From the NCBI GenBank assembly GCA_963738135.1, contig CAVTVK010000002.1:310001-374000 (forward strand): a stretch of DNA of 64,000 nt. Direction: 5' to 3'. Made by a program: the position numbers and the translations under genes. Positions 17,887-27,010 of this stretch are shown here, in pieces. The stretch's first letter is position 1, and each line of letters starts with the position of its first letter. This DNA is from Bog-473 sp963738135. Its GTDB lineage: Bacteria > Actinomycetota > Acidimicrobiia > Acidimicrobiales > RAAP-2. The notes under the pieces were generated by a model. The model made no database searches and was not told where the DNA came from. It worked only from the letters and a program-made list of their open reading frames with translations.

Positions 17887-18882
17887 ATGTCCGCCGGTCC
17901 TCCTTCAACGGGCGCTGCCGATCAGCCTGGTGATCTGGGCGAAACCGCGAACCCTGCCCCGGCGGACCGGGCCCGGGCGGCGGCGGCGCTCCACGAGGCC
18001 TTCACGCGATTGTCACCTCAGGGCAGCGACGCCTGGAACTTCTTGGCGGCCTTCACCCACCTGGGCGATCGCTACGGGCCGTACCACCCTGGCGCGTCGG
18101 CACTCTCCGACGCGCTGGCGTCCGGTCGGGACGATGTCCCCCGCAGCGGTCCGTTGGACCGTCTCCGCCCGCGCCGCGAACGCGCCGGACGGACGCCGGC
18201 AGGCGACAAGACGGATCTCGAAGAGGCGATGGGGCATGTCGTGGAAGCGTTCCGCTTCCTGTCGGCGCGCGTCGAGACGCTCGAAGCGAGACTGGCGGCG
18301 GAGGACAGGCCGGTGGAAGGTCCGGCCTGGCTCGTCCCGGCGCGCGAGATGGGTGCGCTGACGGATCCGGTCGCGGCCCACCTGCTGGCCCGGACGCCCG
18401 GCGGCGTCATCGTCCATGCGGATTGTGGTGACGGTGACCTGCTGCGCGCGCTGCATGACCGCGACGTCGAGGCCCACGGCGTCGAGCCGCGGGGCGCCGT
18501 GGCGCTGCGCGCCATTGAGCGCGGGTGCTCCGTGACCATCGCCGAGGCATCGGAACACGTGGCCTCCCGTGCCGAGGCCTCGACGGGTGGCGTCGTGTTG
18601 AGTGGTGTGGTCGACCGCATTCCCTTGCACGCCCTGCTCCCGCTGCTGGCCCAGAGCCGCCGCGCGCTGCGTCGAGGGGCGCCGCTGGTCGTGGTCACCG
18701 AGCCCGTGGCGTCCGTCGACGCACGCGACGCGCCCGCCCGGGACCTCATCGACGGCCGCCCACTGCACGAGGCGACCTGGGAGCTGCTCCTGCAGCGGGC
18801 GGGGTTCGTCGAGGTGGCGCCGCTGCCCGAGGGGACCGGACAGGACCACCGCACGGTCCTGTCGGCCGTCGCCCCCTCGTGA
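17887..18882 (+). CDS. class I methyltransferase-like protein (copy 2)
   Basis: This is a 331-residue protein from ATG 17887. The first 135 residues are helical and charged, and the remainder is a methyltransferase-like core with GVIVHADCGDGDLLRALHDR as motif I and GVEPRGA following the second strand. It is a paralogue of the protein at 11137: same order of regions, the same CGDG variant, and a similar C-terminal block (LIDGRPLHEATWELLLQRAG against LAAGRPLRPEAWCSLLGRSG). The core is degenerate and may not bind SAM normally. The stop overlaps the GTG of the next glycosyltransferase by four bases, as in copy 1. Confidence 0.65.
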   Translation: MSAGPPSTGAADQPGDLGETANPAPADRARAAAALHEAFTRLSPQGSDAWNFLAAFTHLGDRYGPYHPGASALSDALASGRDDVPRSGPLDRLRPRRERAGRTPAGDKTDLEEAMGHVVEAFRFLSARVETLEARLAAEDRPVEGPAWLVPAREMGALTDPVAAHLLARTPGGVIVHADCGDGDLLRALHDRDVEAHGVEPRGAVALRAIERGCSVTIAEASEHVASRAEASTGGVVLSGVVDRIPLHALLPLLAQSRRALRRGAPLVVVTEPVASVDARDAPARDLIDGRPLHEATWELLLQRAGFVEVAPLPEGTGQDHRTVLSAVAPS

Positions 18883-19967
18883 GCGGCATTCACCACTTCG
18901 TCCCCGTCCTGCACCGAGGTGATGCGGTGGGCCGCCACACCCTGCGGCTGCGCGAGGCCACACGGCGGCGCGGCATTCGGTCGGAGATCTTCGTCGATAC
19001 CGTGGACGACGAGACGGCGGACGAGACGGTGCCCGTCCTGTCGTACCCCGACAGGGCCCAGGCGGGCGACGTGGTCGTCTACCAGTTCGCCACCGCCTCG
19101 GCCATGGCGCCGTGGTTGGCCGGCCGGTCGGAGACCCTGGTCGTGAACTACCACAACGTCACGCCACCCGAGCTGATGGCGCCCTGGGACAACCACCTCG
19201 CTCTCGGGCAGCTGCGGGCCCAGGGCGACCTGCGGCTGCTGGCCCCGCGCACGGCGCTGGCCGTGGCCGACTCCGCCTACAACGAGGCACACCTGGCCGC
19301 CTCCGGCTTCGCGCGCACGGATGTGATCTCGCCGTCGGCCGCCCTCAATGACCCGGGTACCTCTGGGGCCACCGGCGAGGCGCCGCCGGGTGTCGCGCTG
19401 CGGCGTGGCGCGCGCTGGCTGGCGGTCGGGCGTGTCTCGCCCAACAAGGCGCTGGAGAGCACCATCGCGGCGCTGGCCGTCGCCCGCGCGCATGGCGATC
19501 CCGAGGCGACCCTCCAGCTGATCGGCAAGCCGGCCACCGATTCGTACGTGTCCGCGCTGCACTGCTACGTGGCCGAGCTCGGCCTTGCGTCCGCGGTGCA
19601 ATTCTCGGGCCATGCCAGCGATGCCGTGGTGGCATCGGCCTACGCCAGCGCCGACGTGCTGGTCGTGACGTCCGAGCACGAGGGCTTCTGCGTGCCCGTC
19701 GTGGAGGCGATGGCGGCGGGGGTGCCGGTGGTGGCATTCGATCAGGGTGCGGTGCCCGAGGTCCTCGGCGGTGCGGGGGTGCTCGTCTCCGACAAGGACC
19801 CCTACGCGCTGGCCTCGGCCATACAGGCGCTCCTGCTCGATGCACCCCGGCGCAACGACCTCGTCGCGGCGGGGCGAGGGCGCCTGGCCGCGCTCGACCT
19901 CGGTTCGGCCGCCGACCGGTTCGTCGACCTGCTCGTCCCGTTGGCCGGGCCCACCACCACGCCGTGA
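18879..19967 (+). CDS. GT4-family glycosyltransferase (module 2, first)
   Basis: GTG 18879 overlaps the upstream stop and gives 362 residues. It opens SGIHHFVPVLHRGDAVGRHT and contains LVVNYHNVTPPELMAPWDNH in the acceptor domain, ARWLAVGRVSPNKALE at the start of the donor domain and SEHEGFCVPVVEAMAAG as the E-x7-E motif. It is closely related to the next gene over its whole length, so the pair is a tandem duplication. Role: cytoplasmic sugar transfer in the surface-glycan pathway, by family and context. Donor unknown. Confidence 0.85.
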   Translation: MSGIHHFVPVLHRGDAVGRHTLRLREATRRRGIRSEIFVDTVDDETADETVPVLSYPDRAQAGDVVVYQFATASAMAPWLAGRSETLVVNYHNVTPPELMAPWDNHLALGQLRAQGDLRLLAPRTALAVADSAYNEAHLAASGFARTDVISPSAALNDPGTSGATGEAPPGVALRRGARWLAVGRVSPNKALESTIAALAVARAHGDPEATLQLIGKPATDSYVSALHCYVAELGLASAVQFSGHASDAVVASAYASADVLVVTSEHEGFCVPVVEAMAAGVPVVAFDQGAVPEVLGGAGVLVSDKDPYALASAIQALLLDAPRRNDLVAAGRGRLAALDLGSAADRFVDLLVPLAGPTTTP

Positions 19968-21028
19968 GCGGCATTCACCAGTTCGTCCCGATGCTGCACC
20001 GCGCCGACGCGGTCGGACGGCACACGTTGCGATTGCGCGATGTCCTGGTGGCGCGTGGCATTCCCTCTCACGTCTACGTGGAGGTGGACGACCCGGCGAC
20101 GGCGCCCGAGACCCGCCCGTTCGGGCGTTACGCCCATGAGGCCGAGGCCGGGGACGTGCTCGTCTATCAATGCGCGACTGCCTCGGCCATCGGTCCGTGG
20201 CTCGGCGCCCGCAGCGAACGCCTGGTCGTGAACTACCACAACGTGACGCCGCCCGAGTTCTACGCCCCCTGGGACAACGGCATGGCGCGGCACCAGCTCC
20301 TGGCGCAAACACAGCTACGGGAGCTGGCTCCTCGCGCCGCGCTCGGTCTGGCCGTGTCCTCGTTCAACGAGGCGGAGTTGCGCCAGGCCGGCTTCGGGCG
20401 CACCGCCGTGGTGCCTCCCGCCGCCATGGCGCCGGCGGGGCTCGCACGACCGGCGACGCCGGCACCGGGGCGCAACGGTGCACGGTGGGTCAGCGTCGGG
20501 CGTCTCGCACCGAACAAGGCGATCGAGCTGGCGGTGATGGCGTTGCTCGTGGCGCGGACGCACGGTGATCCGGCGGCGACGCTCCATGTGGTGGGCCGGC
20601 CGGTCGTCCCTTCGTACACGGCCGCGTTGCATCGCTTCGTCGACGAGCTGGGTCTCCACCATGCGGTCACCTTCGCCGGCCCGGTGAGCGACGATGCGCT
20701 GATGGCCCATCTGGCCGAGTCCGACGTGCTGGTGGTGCCTTCCCGCCACGAGGGCTTCGGCGTGCCGGTGCTGGAGGCGATGCTGTGCAGCCTGCCCGTC
20801 GTGGCCAATCACGCCGGCGCACTGCCGGAAGTGGTGGGCGACGCCGGCGTGCTGGTCGACGCGACTGACCCCTATGCGCTGGCGCAGGCCATTGCCCTCG
20901 TCGTCGGTGACGTGGAGCGGCGCGCCGCCTTCGCTGCTGCGGCGGGACGCCGGATCGCTGCTCTGAGTCTGGAATCGGCCGGTGACCGCGCCGCAGACCT
21001 GCTCGTCGCACTCCGTTCGGGCTCCTGA
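19964..21028 (+). CDS. GT4-family glycosyltransferase (module 2, second)
   Basis: GTG 19964 overlaps the preceding stop (GTGA); 354 residues. It opens SGIHQFVPMLHRADAVGRHT, has LVVNYHNVTPPEFYAPWDNG, ARWVSVGRLAPNKAIE and SRHEGFGVPVLEAMLCS. These four blocks match those of the upstream gene at the same spacing. The pair could add two like residues or have diverged in donor choice. It ends the plus-strand unit and converges with the glycosyltransferase ending at 21066, with 37 bases between the stops. Confidence 0.85.
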   Translation: MSGIHQFVPMLHRADAVGRHTLRLRDVLVARGIPSHVYVEVDDPATAPETRPFGRYAHEAEAGDVLVYQCATASAIGPWLGARSERLVVNYHNVTPPEFYAPWDNGMARHQLLAQTQLRELAPRAALGLAVSSFNEAELRQAGFGRTAVVPPAAMAPAGLARPATPAPGRNGARWVSVGRLAPNKAIELAVMALLVARTHGDPAATLHVVGRPVVPSYTAALHRFVDELGLHHAVTFAGPVSDDALMAHLAESDVLVVPSRHEGFGVPVLEAMLCSLPVVANHAGALPEVVGDAGVLVDATDPYALAQAIALVVGDVERRAAFAAAAGRRIAALSLESAGDRAADLLVALRSGS

Positions 21029-21065
21029 GCGGCGGCGACCCAGCCGCACGCGCCGTCCCGAGGGA

Positions 21066-22148
21066 TCAGGTGGCGCCCACGGCGTGTTGTACCAGCGTGA
21101 CGAAGCGGCGGGTGGACGCCGGCAGATCGAATCTGGCCGCCCGCTCGCGCCCCGCCGCCGCCAGCACGTCCCGCAGGCGCTGGTCGCGCAGCACGCGCCC
21201 GACGGCGGCGGCGAACGGCACGGCGGACTTGTCGGGCAGGACGAGCCCGGCGCCCCCGACGGTCTCGGGCACCGCGGCGACGCCGTAGGCGACGATCGGG
21301 ACGCCGTGGCCCATGGCTTCGGCCAGGGGCACGCAGAAGCCCTCGTGGTCGGAGGCCATCACGAAGACGTCGGCCGCCCGGAAGTGGGCCTCGAGCTCCG
21401 CGCCGCTGACCGAACCGGGGAGGGTGACGACATCGCGCAGCCCGAGCTCGTCGATGAAGGCGCGCAGCGCCGGCTCGTAGGTCTCCCCGAGGGGCGAGCC
21501 GACGAGATGCAGTCGAGCGGCCGGGTCGTCGGTGCGCCGGAGCACGTCGAGCATCTTGACGAGATCGTGCGGCGCCTTGTGCGGCGAGATCTTCCCGACG
21601 TAGAGCAGGTCCGCCCCGCCCTCTCGCTCCTTGCGGCGCGCCAGGAGCTGCGCCAGCTCGCGATCGGGCTCGTCGCTCTTCGACTGCATGTCGATCAGCA
21701 GCGGGACGACGGCGGTCCCCTCGTACCCGAGCGTGCGCAGCTCGGACTCGTTGAAGGCGGAGTCGGCGACGGCGAAGCGGCTCTGCGGGGCCAGGCGAGC
21801 CAGCTGGGTGCGCCCGAGCGCGACCTCGTAGGCCACGGCGGGCTCCCAGTCTCGCAGGAGGTCGGCCGGCGTGATGTTGTGATAGTTCACCAACTTGGGC
21901 TCCGTCCGCGCCGCGAGGATGTCGAAGACGGGGCTCCCGATGGACGCTTGATACAGCAGCCAGCGATCACGACCGGCTCGCCCGAGCTCGATCACGGGCT
22001 TGCCCTCGGCCTGCACGTCCTGCGTGTAGCTGCCGTAGTAGATGTCGGAGTCGATGCCGGCGGACCGCAATCCGTCCCGCAAGTGCAGCGTGTGCACCCC
22101 GATTGCGTCGCGGCTGGCGAGGGACGGAATGACCTGGTCGACCCGCAC
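21066..22148 (-). CDS. GT4-family glycosyltransferase
   Basis: I start at GTG 22148, which places VRVDQVIPSLASRDAIGVHT at the N-terminus, matching the opening of the paralogues; the frame is open to 22196. The 360-residue GT-B protein has KLVNYHNITPADLLRDWEP, ADLLYVGKISPHKAPHDLV and SDHEGFCVPLAEAMGHG (E-x7-E). It is the fourth member of the HQF/DAxGxH-type family here, encoded on the opposite strand. Function by family: nucleotide-sugar-dependent transfer in glycan assembly. It is divergent from the SpoIID-domain gene, with about 90 bases between the starts. Confidence 0.82.
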   Translation of the reverse strand: MRVDQVIPSLASRDAIGVHTLHLRDGLRSAGIDSDIYYGSYTQDVQAEGKPVIELGRAGRDRWLLYQASIGSPVFDILAARTEPKLVNYHNITPADLLRDWEPAVAYEVALGRTQLARLAPQSRFAVADSAFNESELRTLGYEGTAVVPLLIDMQSKSDEPDRELAQLLARRKEREGGADLLYVGKISPHKAPHDLVKMLDVLRRTDDPAARLHLVGSPLGETYEPALRAFIDELGLRDVVTLPGSVSGAELEAHFRAADVFVMASDHEGFCVPLAEAMGHGVPIVAYGVAAVPETVGGAGLVLPDKSAVPFAAAVGRVLRDQRLRDVLAAAGRERAARFDLPASTRRFVTLVQHAVGAT

Positions 22149-22237
22149 GGCCGTGCAGTGTACCGGCGCGTCGCGCACCCCGATGGCCGCTCCCATGCAC
22201 CAATTTGCCCTGGTCGCGCCGGTACCCTTGGTGCATC

Positions 22238-24400
22238 GTGTTGGTCCGAACTGCTGTGGCGCGCCCCTGTCCGCCGCGCCGCTCCACCTCCAAGGCGTTC
22301 GGCGCCTTCTTCCTGACGCTGGCCTTTGTGGTGCCCACCGCGCTGCTCGGCCTGGCCTCCCCGGCGGCGGCCGACCTCAACGCGCCGGACCGGGCGTCCG
22401 TGCCGGCGCTGGCGCCGCACGCGCAGTCGCATGCCCTGCCGGGTGACGCCACCAACGTGCGCATCGACATGACCGAGAACGACGGCCTCGATGTGATCGT
22501 GGCCGGGTCGGGCGGCGCCGTCTCCTCGCCGGGCGTGCCCAGCGCGGCGGCCGTCCGGTTCCAACAGGCCGGCGGGGGCACGTGGAACGTCGAGACCGGC
22601 GCCGGGTGCTCCGGCCCGTGGAGCGCCCCGGTCGTGACGGGTCAGACGAACCCCACGGCCTCGCCCGTCGGGGGGCTCCTCACCCTCTGTGTGGCCAGCG
22701 GCAGTCCCACGGTGCACGGCACGTTCACGGCGATGTACAACTCGGCCAATCAGGCCCGCTCGGTCAACACGCTGCCGCTCGAGCAGTACGTGGCCGACAC
22801 GGTGCCCGGCGAGTCGCCGTCCAGCTGGGCCGCTCTCGGCGGTGCCGGACCGCAGGGGATGGACTGGGGCTTCCAGGAGCTCGAGGCGCAGGCGGTGGCC
22901 GTGCGTTCCTACGTCCTGGCCAATCTCGGCGGCTACGGCGGCTATGCCGACACGTGTGACCTGACCTGCCAGACCTACCGCGGCACCCAGTACGAGACGC
23001 AGACGAGCATCGCGGCGGCCAACGACACCGCCGGCCAGGTGATGATCATGCCGGGCGGACAGATCGCCACCACCGAGTACTCCGCCTCGACGGGTGGCTA
23101 CACGTCGAGCGCCAATCAGCAGTCGCCCTTCACGGCGGTGCCCGACGACGGCGACGCCGTCAGCGGCAACAGCAACCACACCTGGTCCACATCGGTCAGT
23201 TTTGCAACCGTCCAGTCCAAGTGGCCGCAGATCGGGACGTTCACCGGGTTCGGGGGCGCGACGGTCGATCCCGGCCATCCCGCCGGAATCAACTATGGGC
23301 GGGTGGACACGATCACGCTCGTCGGAACCGGGGCACCCAGCGGCATGACCATTCCCGGCACCGAGTTCTACGTCGACCTCGGTCTGAAGTCCGATCTCTT
23401 CAGCGTCACCGGCCAGGCGGGCACCACCGTGTCGATCATCGGGCAGGGTTGGGGGCACGGCATCGGCATGGGTCAGTGGGGCGCCCTCGGGTACGCCATC
23501 GGGCAGGACAACGGCGAGGGGAACTGGACGTACAGTCAGATCGTCAACCACTTCTACGGTCCCGCCACGCTCGGCAGCCTGCCGGGCGGGGCGAGCTTGG
23601 CCGGCGGGCAGGACAGCGGCGGGGTCGGCGGCTACTGGATCAACGCGTCGGACGGCGGCGTCTTCAGCTTCGGCAACGCGCAGTTCTACGGGAGCACCGG
23701 GGGCATGCGCCTCAACCAGCCCGTGGTCGCCATGGCCTCGACGCACGACGCGGCGGGCTACTGGGAGGTGGCGAGCGACGGTGGCGTGTTCAGCTTCGGC
23801 GACGCGCCGTTCCACGGCAGCACCGGGAGCATCCGACTGAACAAGCCCATGGTGGGCATGGCAACGACCCCCGACGGGGGCGGCTACTGGCTGGTGGCCT
23901 CCGACGGCGGGATCTTCGCCTACGGCAACGCCCAGTTCTACGGCAGTACCGGCAGCCTCGTCCTGAACAAGCCGGTCATCGGCATGGTGCCCACCCACGA
24001 CGGCGGCGGCTACTGGCTCATCGCGTCCGACGGCGGGCTCTTCGCCTTCGGCGACGCCGGGTTCCACGGGTCGCTCGGCTCCACGCCACCGCCCACGCCG
24101 ATTGTCGGCGTCGCGCCCTCTCCCGACGGCGGCGGCTACTGGATGCTCGAGGCAAACGGCACGCCCCACGCCTTCGGCGACGCGCCGTCGGTCGCGCTCT
24201 CGGCCGCCTCCCCGGGGCTCGGGACATTGAAGAGCCCCATGACGGGCCTCATCCCGGACTTCAGCGGGGGAGGGTTCGACGCCGTCAACGCCAGCGGCCA
24301 GGCCTTCGCCTACGGCGACGCGCCCTACTTCGGCGACGTCACCACGGCCGTACCCGGCTACTCAGGCCATGCCGTCGGCATCGCCGCCACGCCGGGCTGA
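22238..24400 (+). CDS. exported SpoIID/LytB-domain protein with C-terminal 43-residue repeats
   Basis: The start is uncertain: GTG 22238 (720 residues) is chosen because it leads into a signal peptide (AFGAFFLTLAFVVPTALLGL); the frame is open to a TTG at 22205. Residues about 170-445 form a SpoIID/LytB domain, recognised by LEAQAVAVRSYVLANLGG and GQGWGHGIGMGQWGALGYA. In SpoIID this domain is a lytic transglycosylase acting on stem-peptide-free peptidoglycan strands. The rest consists of repeats with core GGYWLVASDGGIFAYG and FYGSTGSLVLNKPVIGM, shared with the protein at 15435. A cell-wall-remodelling enzyme with a surface-binding repeat region is the likely role. Confidence 0.8.
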   Translation: MLVRTAVARPCPPRRSTSKAFGAFFLTLAFVVPTALLGLASPAAADLNAPDRASVPALAPHAQSHALPGDATNVRIDMTENDGLDVIVAGSGGAVSSPGVPSAAAVRFQQAGGGTWNVETGAGCSGPWSAPVVTGQTNPTASPVGGLLTLCVASGSPTVHGTFTAMYNSANQARSVNTLPLEQYVADTVPGESPSSWAALGGAGPQGMDWGFQELEAQAVAVRSYVLANLGGYGGYADTCDLTCQTYRGTQYETQTSIAAANDTAGQVMIMPGGQIATTEYSASTGGYTSSANQQSPFTAVPDDGDAVSGNSNHTWSTSVSFATVQSKWPQIGTFTGFGGATVDPGHPAGINYGRVDTITLVGTGAPSGMTIPGTEFYVDLGLKSDLFSVTGQAGTTVSIIGQGWGHGIGMGQWGALGYAIGQDNGEGNWTYSQIVNHFYGPATLGSLPGGASLAGGQDSGGVGGYWINASDGGVFSFGNAQFYGSTGGMRLNQPVVAMASTHDAAGYWEVASDGGVFSFGDAPFHGSTGSIRLNKPMVGMATTPDGGGYWLVASDGGIFAYGNAQFYGSTGSLVLNKPVIGMVPTHDGGGYWLIASDGGLFAFGDAGFHGSLGSTPPPTPIVGVAPSPDGGGYWMLEANGTPHAFGDAPSVALSAASPGLGTLKSPMTGLIPDFSGGGFDAVNASGQAFAYGDAPYFGDVTTAVPGYSGHAVGIAATPG

Positions 24401-24405
24401 CCCGG

Positions 24406-25113
24406 TCAACCGGCGGTTGCGTTCACCGCGGAGAGGCGCGGGAACCGGCGCAAGCGGCCGAGCGGTCCCAATCGTCCGGCGTCCACACCGTGGTCCGCCG
24501 CGTTGAGCAGGCGCAGATCACCGCGGCTGTTGCCATAGACCCACAACACCGGCTGCTCGCCACCGTTGCTCGACAGCAGGCCACGCGAGCGGAGGTGGAC
24601 GACGAGCCGGGCGTACTTCTCGGCCCCCCGGCAGTTCTTACCCTCGTAGCCACCGGTGAGCAGTCCGCCGCCGCCGACGGCCAGGCGGGTGGCCACCACT
24701 CCGTCCACGCCGAGCTCCTCGCCGGCCGGGCTGACGTAGCACTCGGGTGAGGCCGAGACGATGACCGTGTAGTGGCCCTGGCGGCGGTGCCACTCGAGCC
24801 GCTGGTGGGTGTCGGTGCGCAGATGGCGCTGCAGGTGGCGGTGGGCGAAGGCGGCCGAGCGGCGATCGACCTCGTCGACTGCCAGGCCCCCGAGCAGGCG
24901 CATGAAGAGCTTCTCCTTGACCTCGTCGGCCGCGGTGCCGCCGGTGATGGCGGCGCGCAGGAGGGCGGGGGAGAGGCGCAGGGTGGCGCGCAAGACCGGC
25001 AAGAGGCCGCGCAGGCTGATCAAAAAGGGGAAGGCGCTGCTCCCGTCGGTCAGCGTGCCGTCGAAGTCGAAGGCGGCGACGGTAGGACGGTCCGGAGGCT
25101 GGCGTCCGTTCAC
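24406..25113 (-). CDS. HAD-IB family phosphatase-like hydrolase
   Basis: The GTG at 25113, 8 bases after the stop of the enoyl-CoA hydratase, gives 235 residues. HAD motif I is AAFDFDGTLTDG, with nucleophile Asp16 and Asp18. Motif II is VIVSASPE, Lys lies in EGKNCRGAEK, and motif IV is VYGNSRGDLRLL. The helical cap between motifs I and II is typical of subfamily IB (phosphoserine-phosphatase-like, including proteins fused to acyltransferases). Substrate unknown; the neighbouring lipid gene suggests, without proving, a lipid phosphate ester. It converges with the SpoIID-domain gene with only 5 bases between the stops. Confidence 0.8.
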   Translation of the reverse strand: MNGRQPPDRPTVAAFDFDGTLTDGSSAFPFLISLRGLLPVLRATLRLSPALLRAAITGGTAADEVKEKLFMRLLGGLAVDEVDRRSAAFAHRHLQRHLRTDTHQRLEWHRRQGHYTVIVSASPECYVSPAGEELGVDGVVATRLAVGGGGLLTGGYEGKNCRGAEKYARLVVHLRSRGLLSSNGGEQPVLWVYGNSRGDLRLLNAADHGVDAGRLGPLGRLRRFPRLSAVNATAG

Positions 25114-25120
25114 GGTGTCG

Positions 25121-25949
25121 TCAGTCGAGCGCAGTGCCACGACGGCCGGCACCTCCCGCAAAGCGCAGCGCTCCCTCGAGCGTCTCGCCGCTGCGCACCA
25201 CGTCGCGGCCGCGTCGGGCCTCCCCGAGTGCGGCTTCCTCCTCGGTCAGCCCCCATTGCTCGAGCGCACTCAAACGGTCCGAACGCAGGCAGATCTGGGG
25301 CAGCGCGGCCAACTGGTGGGCCAAGGCGACGGCGGCGGCCTGCGCCTCGCCCGGCGGCGACGACGCGGGTGGCCAGGCCCATGGTGAGCGCTTCGGGGGC
25401 CGAGACCGCTCGTCCGGTCAGGATCAGGTCCATGGCCCGCCCATGTCCGATGAGCCGGGGGAGCCGGACGGTGCCGAGGTCGCACAGCGGCACCCCGAAG
25501 CGGCGGCAGAACACCCCGAAGATGGCGTCCTCGGCAGCAATACGCAGATCGCACCAGAGTGCGAGTTCGATGCCGCCGGCCACGGCGTAGCCCTCGACGG
25601 CGGCGATGACGGGCTTGCCCAGCGTGAGCCGGGTGGGCCCCATCGGCCCGGGGCCCTGGTCGGGGATCGGCCGGCGGTCCCCCTCGGCCACCGCCTTGAG
25701 GTCGGCTCCGGCGCAGAACGTCCCGTCCGCTCCCACGAGCACGGCCACCGAGCGCTCGTCGTCGCTGTCGAAGCGAAGGAAGGCCTCGCGCAACTGGTCG
25801 GCGCACACGCTGTCGACGGCGTTGCGGCGCTCGGGGCGGTTGATCGTGACCACCGTCACCGGGCCGTCGTGCTCGACGACGAGGGAGTCGTCCCGGTACG
25901 GCCGGTAGGTGCCCGAAGTGGGCTCGTCGACCACGGGGTCGGGACTCAT
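25121..25949 (-). pseudogene. enoyl-CoA hydratase/isomerase, interrupted by one frameshift
   Basis: From ATG 25949 the frame reads a normal crotonase: VTVVTINRPERRNAVDS, the oxyanion-hole motif GTFCAGADLKAVAEG and VIAAVEGYAVAGGIELALW. After GLATRVVAAG it turns into Arg/Gly-rich nonsense. The expected C-terminus continues in another frame (ALAHQLAALPQICLRSDRLS to GGAGRRGTALD, stop at 25121). Removing one C from the CCC at 25350-25352 restores a single 275-residue frame of normal family length. It is either a recent single-base mutation or a sequence error. The intact enzyme would hydrate 2-enoyl-CoA or act on a related acyl-CoA. Probable operon with the HAD gene downstream. Confidence 0.8.
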
Positions 25950-26054
25950 GAACGCATTCTCGCACGGAGGACCGGGGGGTCCGCACATCGAGGTCGCGCT
26001 CGAGCCCAGGTGGATGGCCTTTTTCCGCAGCCGGACCCCGGGGGCGGAAATATG

Positions 26055-26076
26055 ACCAATCATGTCGACAATTGGT
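26055..26076. promoter_or_regulatory. inverted repeat upstream of peroxiredoxin
   Basis: accaat and attggt form a perfect 6-bp inverted repeat with a 10-base spacer, ending 61 bases before the peroxiredoxin start codon. The position and symmetry suit an operator for a dimeric regulator, but no family-specific consensus was recognised and the repeat is short. Confidence 0.3.
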
Positions 26077-26137
26077 GGGACAGCCGGTAAAGTCACAGTC
26101 CGCATCTACGGACCTTCACCATTTCAGGAGGAGCACA

Positions 26138-26773
26138 ATGGCAGTACGACTCGGGGACACCGCCCCCGACTTCACGGCGGACACCACCGAAGGCACCATC
26201 AATTTCCACGAGTGGTTGGGTGACAGCTGGGGGATCCTGTTCTCACACCCCAAGGACTTCACGCCGGTCTGCACGACCGAGCTCGGCGCCTTCTCCAAGG
26301 CCAAGCCCGAATTCGACAAGCGCAACGCCAAGCTGATCGGCCTGTCGGTCGACTCGGTCGAGTCCCACAAGGGCTGGGCCGGCGATATCCAGGAGACACA
26401 GGGGTCCGCCCTCGCCTTCCCGCTGATCGGCGACGAGGACCGCAAGGTGGCGGACCTCTACGACATGATCCACCCGAACGCCGACAACACCTTGACGGTG
26501 CGCTCCGTCTTCATCATCGGCCCGGACAAGAAGGTCAAGCTGACGCTGACCTATCCGGCCTCGACCGGCCGCAACGTCGACGAGATCCTCCGCGTCCTCG
26601 ACTCGCTGCAGCTGACCGCCGACTACTCAGTGGCCACGCCGGTCAACTGGACCGACGGCGAGGACGTCATCATCGTTCCGGCGCTGAGCGACGACGACGC
26701 CAAGGGCCGTTTCCCGAAGGGCTGGAAGGCCCTGAAGCCGTACCTGCGGGTGACGCCCCAGCCCAATCGCTGA
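26138..26773 (+). CDS. 1-Cys peroxiredoxin (Prx6 type)
   Basis: ATG 26138 is preceded by a strong ribosome binding site (aggaggagcaca). The 211-residue protein has peroxidatic Cys45 in HPKDFTPVCTTELGAFS. It has a long C-terminal domain containing DYSVATPVNWTDGEDVIIVP, the segment that marks the Prx6/1-Cys subfamily; no resolving Cys is present. It reduces hydrogen peroxide, alkyl and phospholipid hydroperoxides in the cytoplasm, recycled by an external thiol. It is monocistronic, with a candidate operator upstream and a strong hairpin 37 bases after its stop. Confidence 0.93.
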   Translation: MAVRLGDTAPDFTADTTEGTINFHEWLGDSWGILFSHPKDFTPVCTTELGAFSKAKPEFDKRNAKLIGLSVDSVESHKGWAGDIQETQGSALAFPLIGDEDRKVADLYDMIHPNADNTLTVRSVFIIGPDKKVKLTLTYPASTGRNVDEILRVLDSLQLTADYSVATPVNWTDGEDVIIVPALSDDDAKGRFPKGWKALKPYLRVTPQPNR

Positions 26774-26810
26774 GGACACCTGTGCGCCCGGCTGCACGGG
26801 CGTGATTGTG

Positions 26811-26841
26811 GAACGTGCCGGCCCTCGGGGCCGGCACGTTC
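26811..26841 (+). terminator. strong hairpin downstream of peroxiredoxin
   Basis: A perfect 13-bp inverted repeat, gaacgtgccggcc and ggccggcacgttc, with a 5-base loop lies 37 bases after the peroxiredoxin stop. No T run follows, as is common in GC-rich actinobacterial terminators. Confidence 0.65.
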
Positions 26842-26944
26842 GCGTCCGGGGCCGCTGCCGGGTGGGGGGCCGCAGGTCTGTCACACCGGTGGGGGACCAT
26901 GGCGCCCGGCGCGCCATGGTGGTGCGATCGCAGCGGCGACACGG

Positions 26945-27010
26945 GGACCAAGTGGACCAAGGGACCCGGTGGACCCGGTGCACCCGGTGGACCCGGTGGA
27001 CCAAGTGGAC
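26945..27010. repeat. 9-bp tandem repeat ahead of a start codon
   Basis: Imperfect tandem copies of ggacccggt and variants (ggaccaagt, gcacccggt) run for about 66 bases, ending at the ribosome binding site (gaggag) of the gene at 27024. The array is a candidate slipped-strand length polymorphism affecting expression. No protein-coding role is supported. Confidence 0.6.

Noticed and set aside
21992..24169. Long minus-strand frame (725 codons) opposite the SpoIID-domain gene
   Set aside because: GC-rich antisense shadow; the plus strand has a signal peptide, SpoIID motifs and regular repeats.
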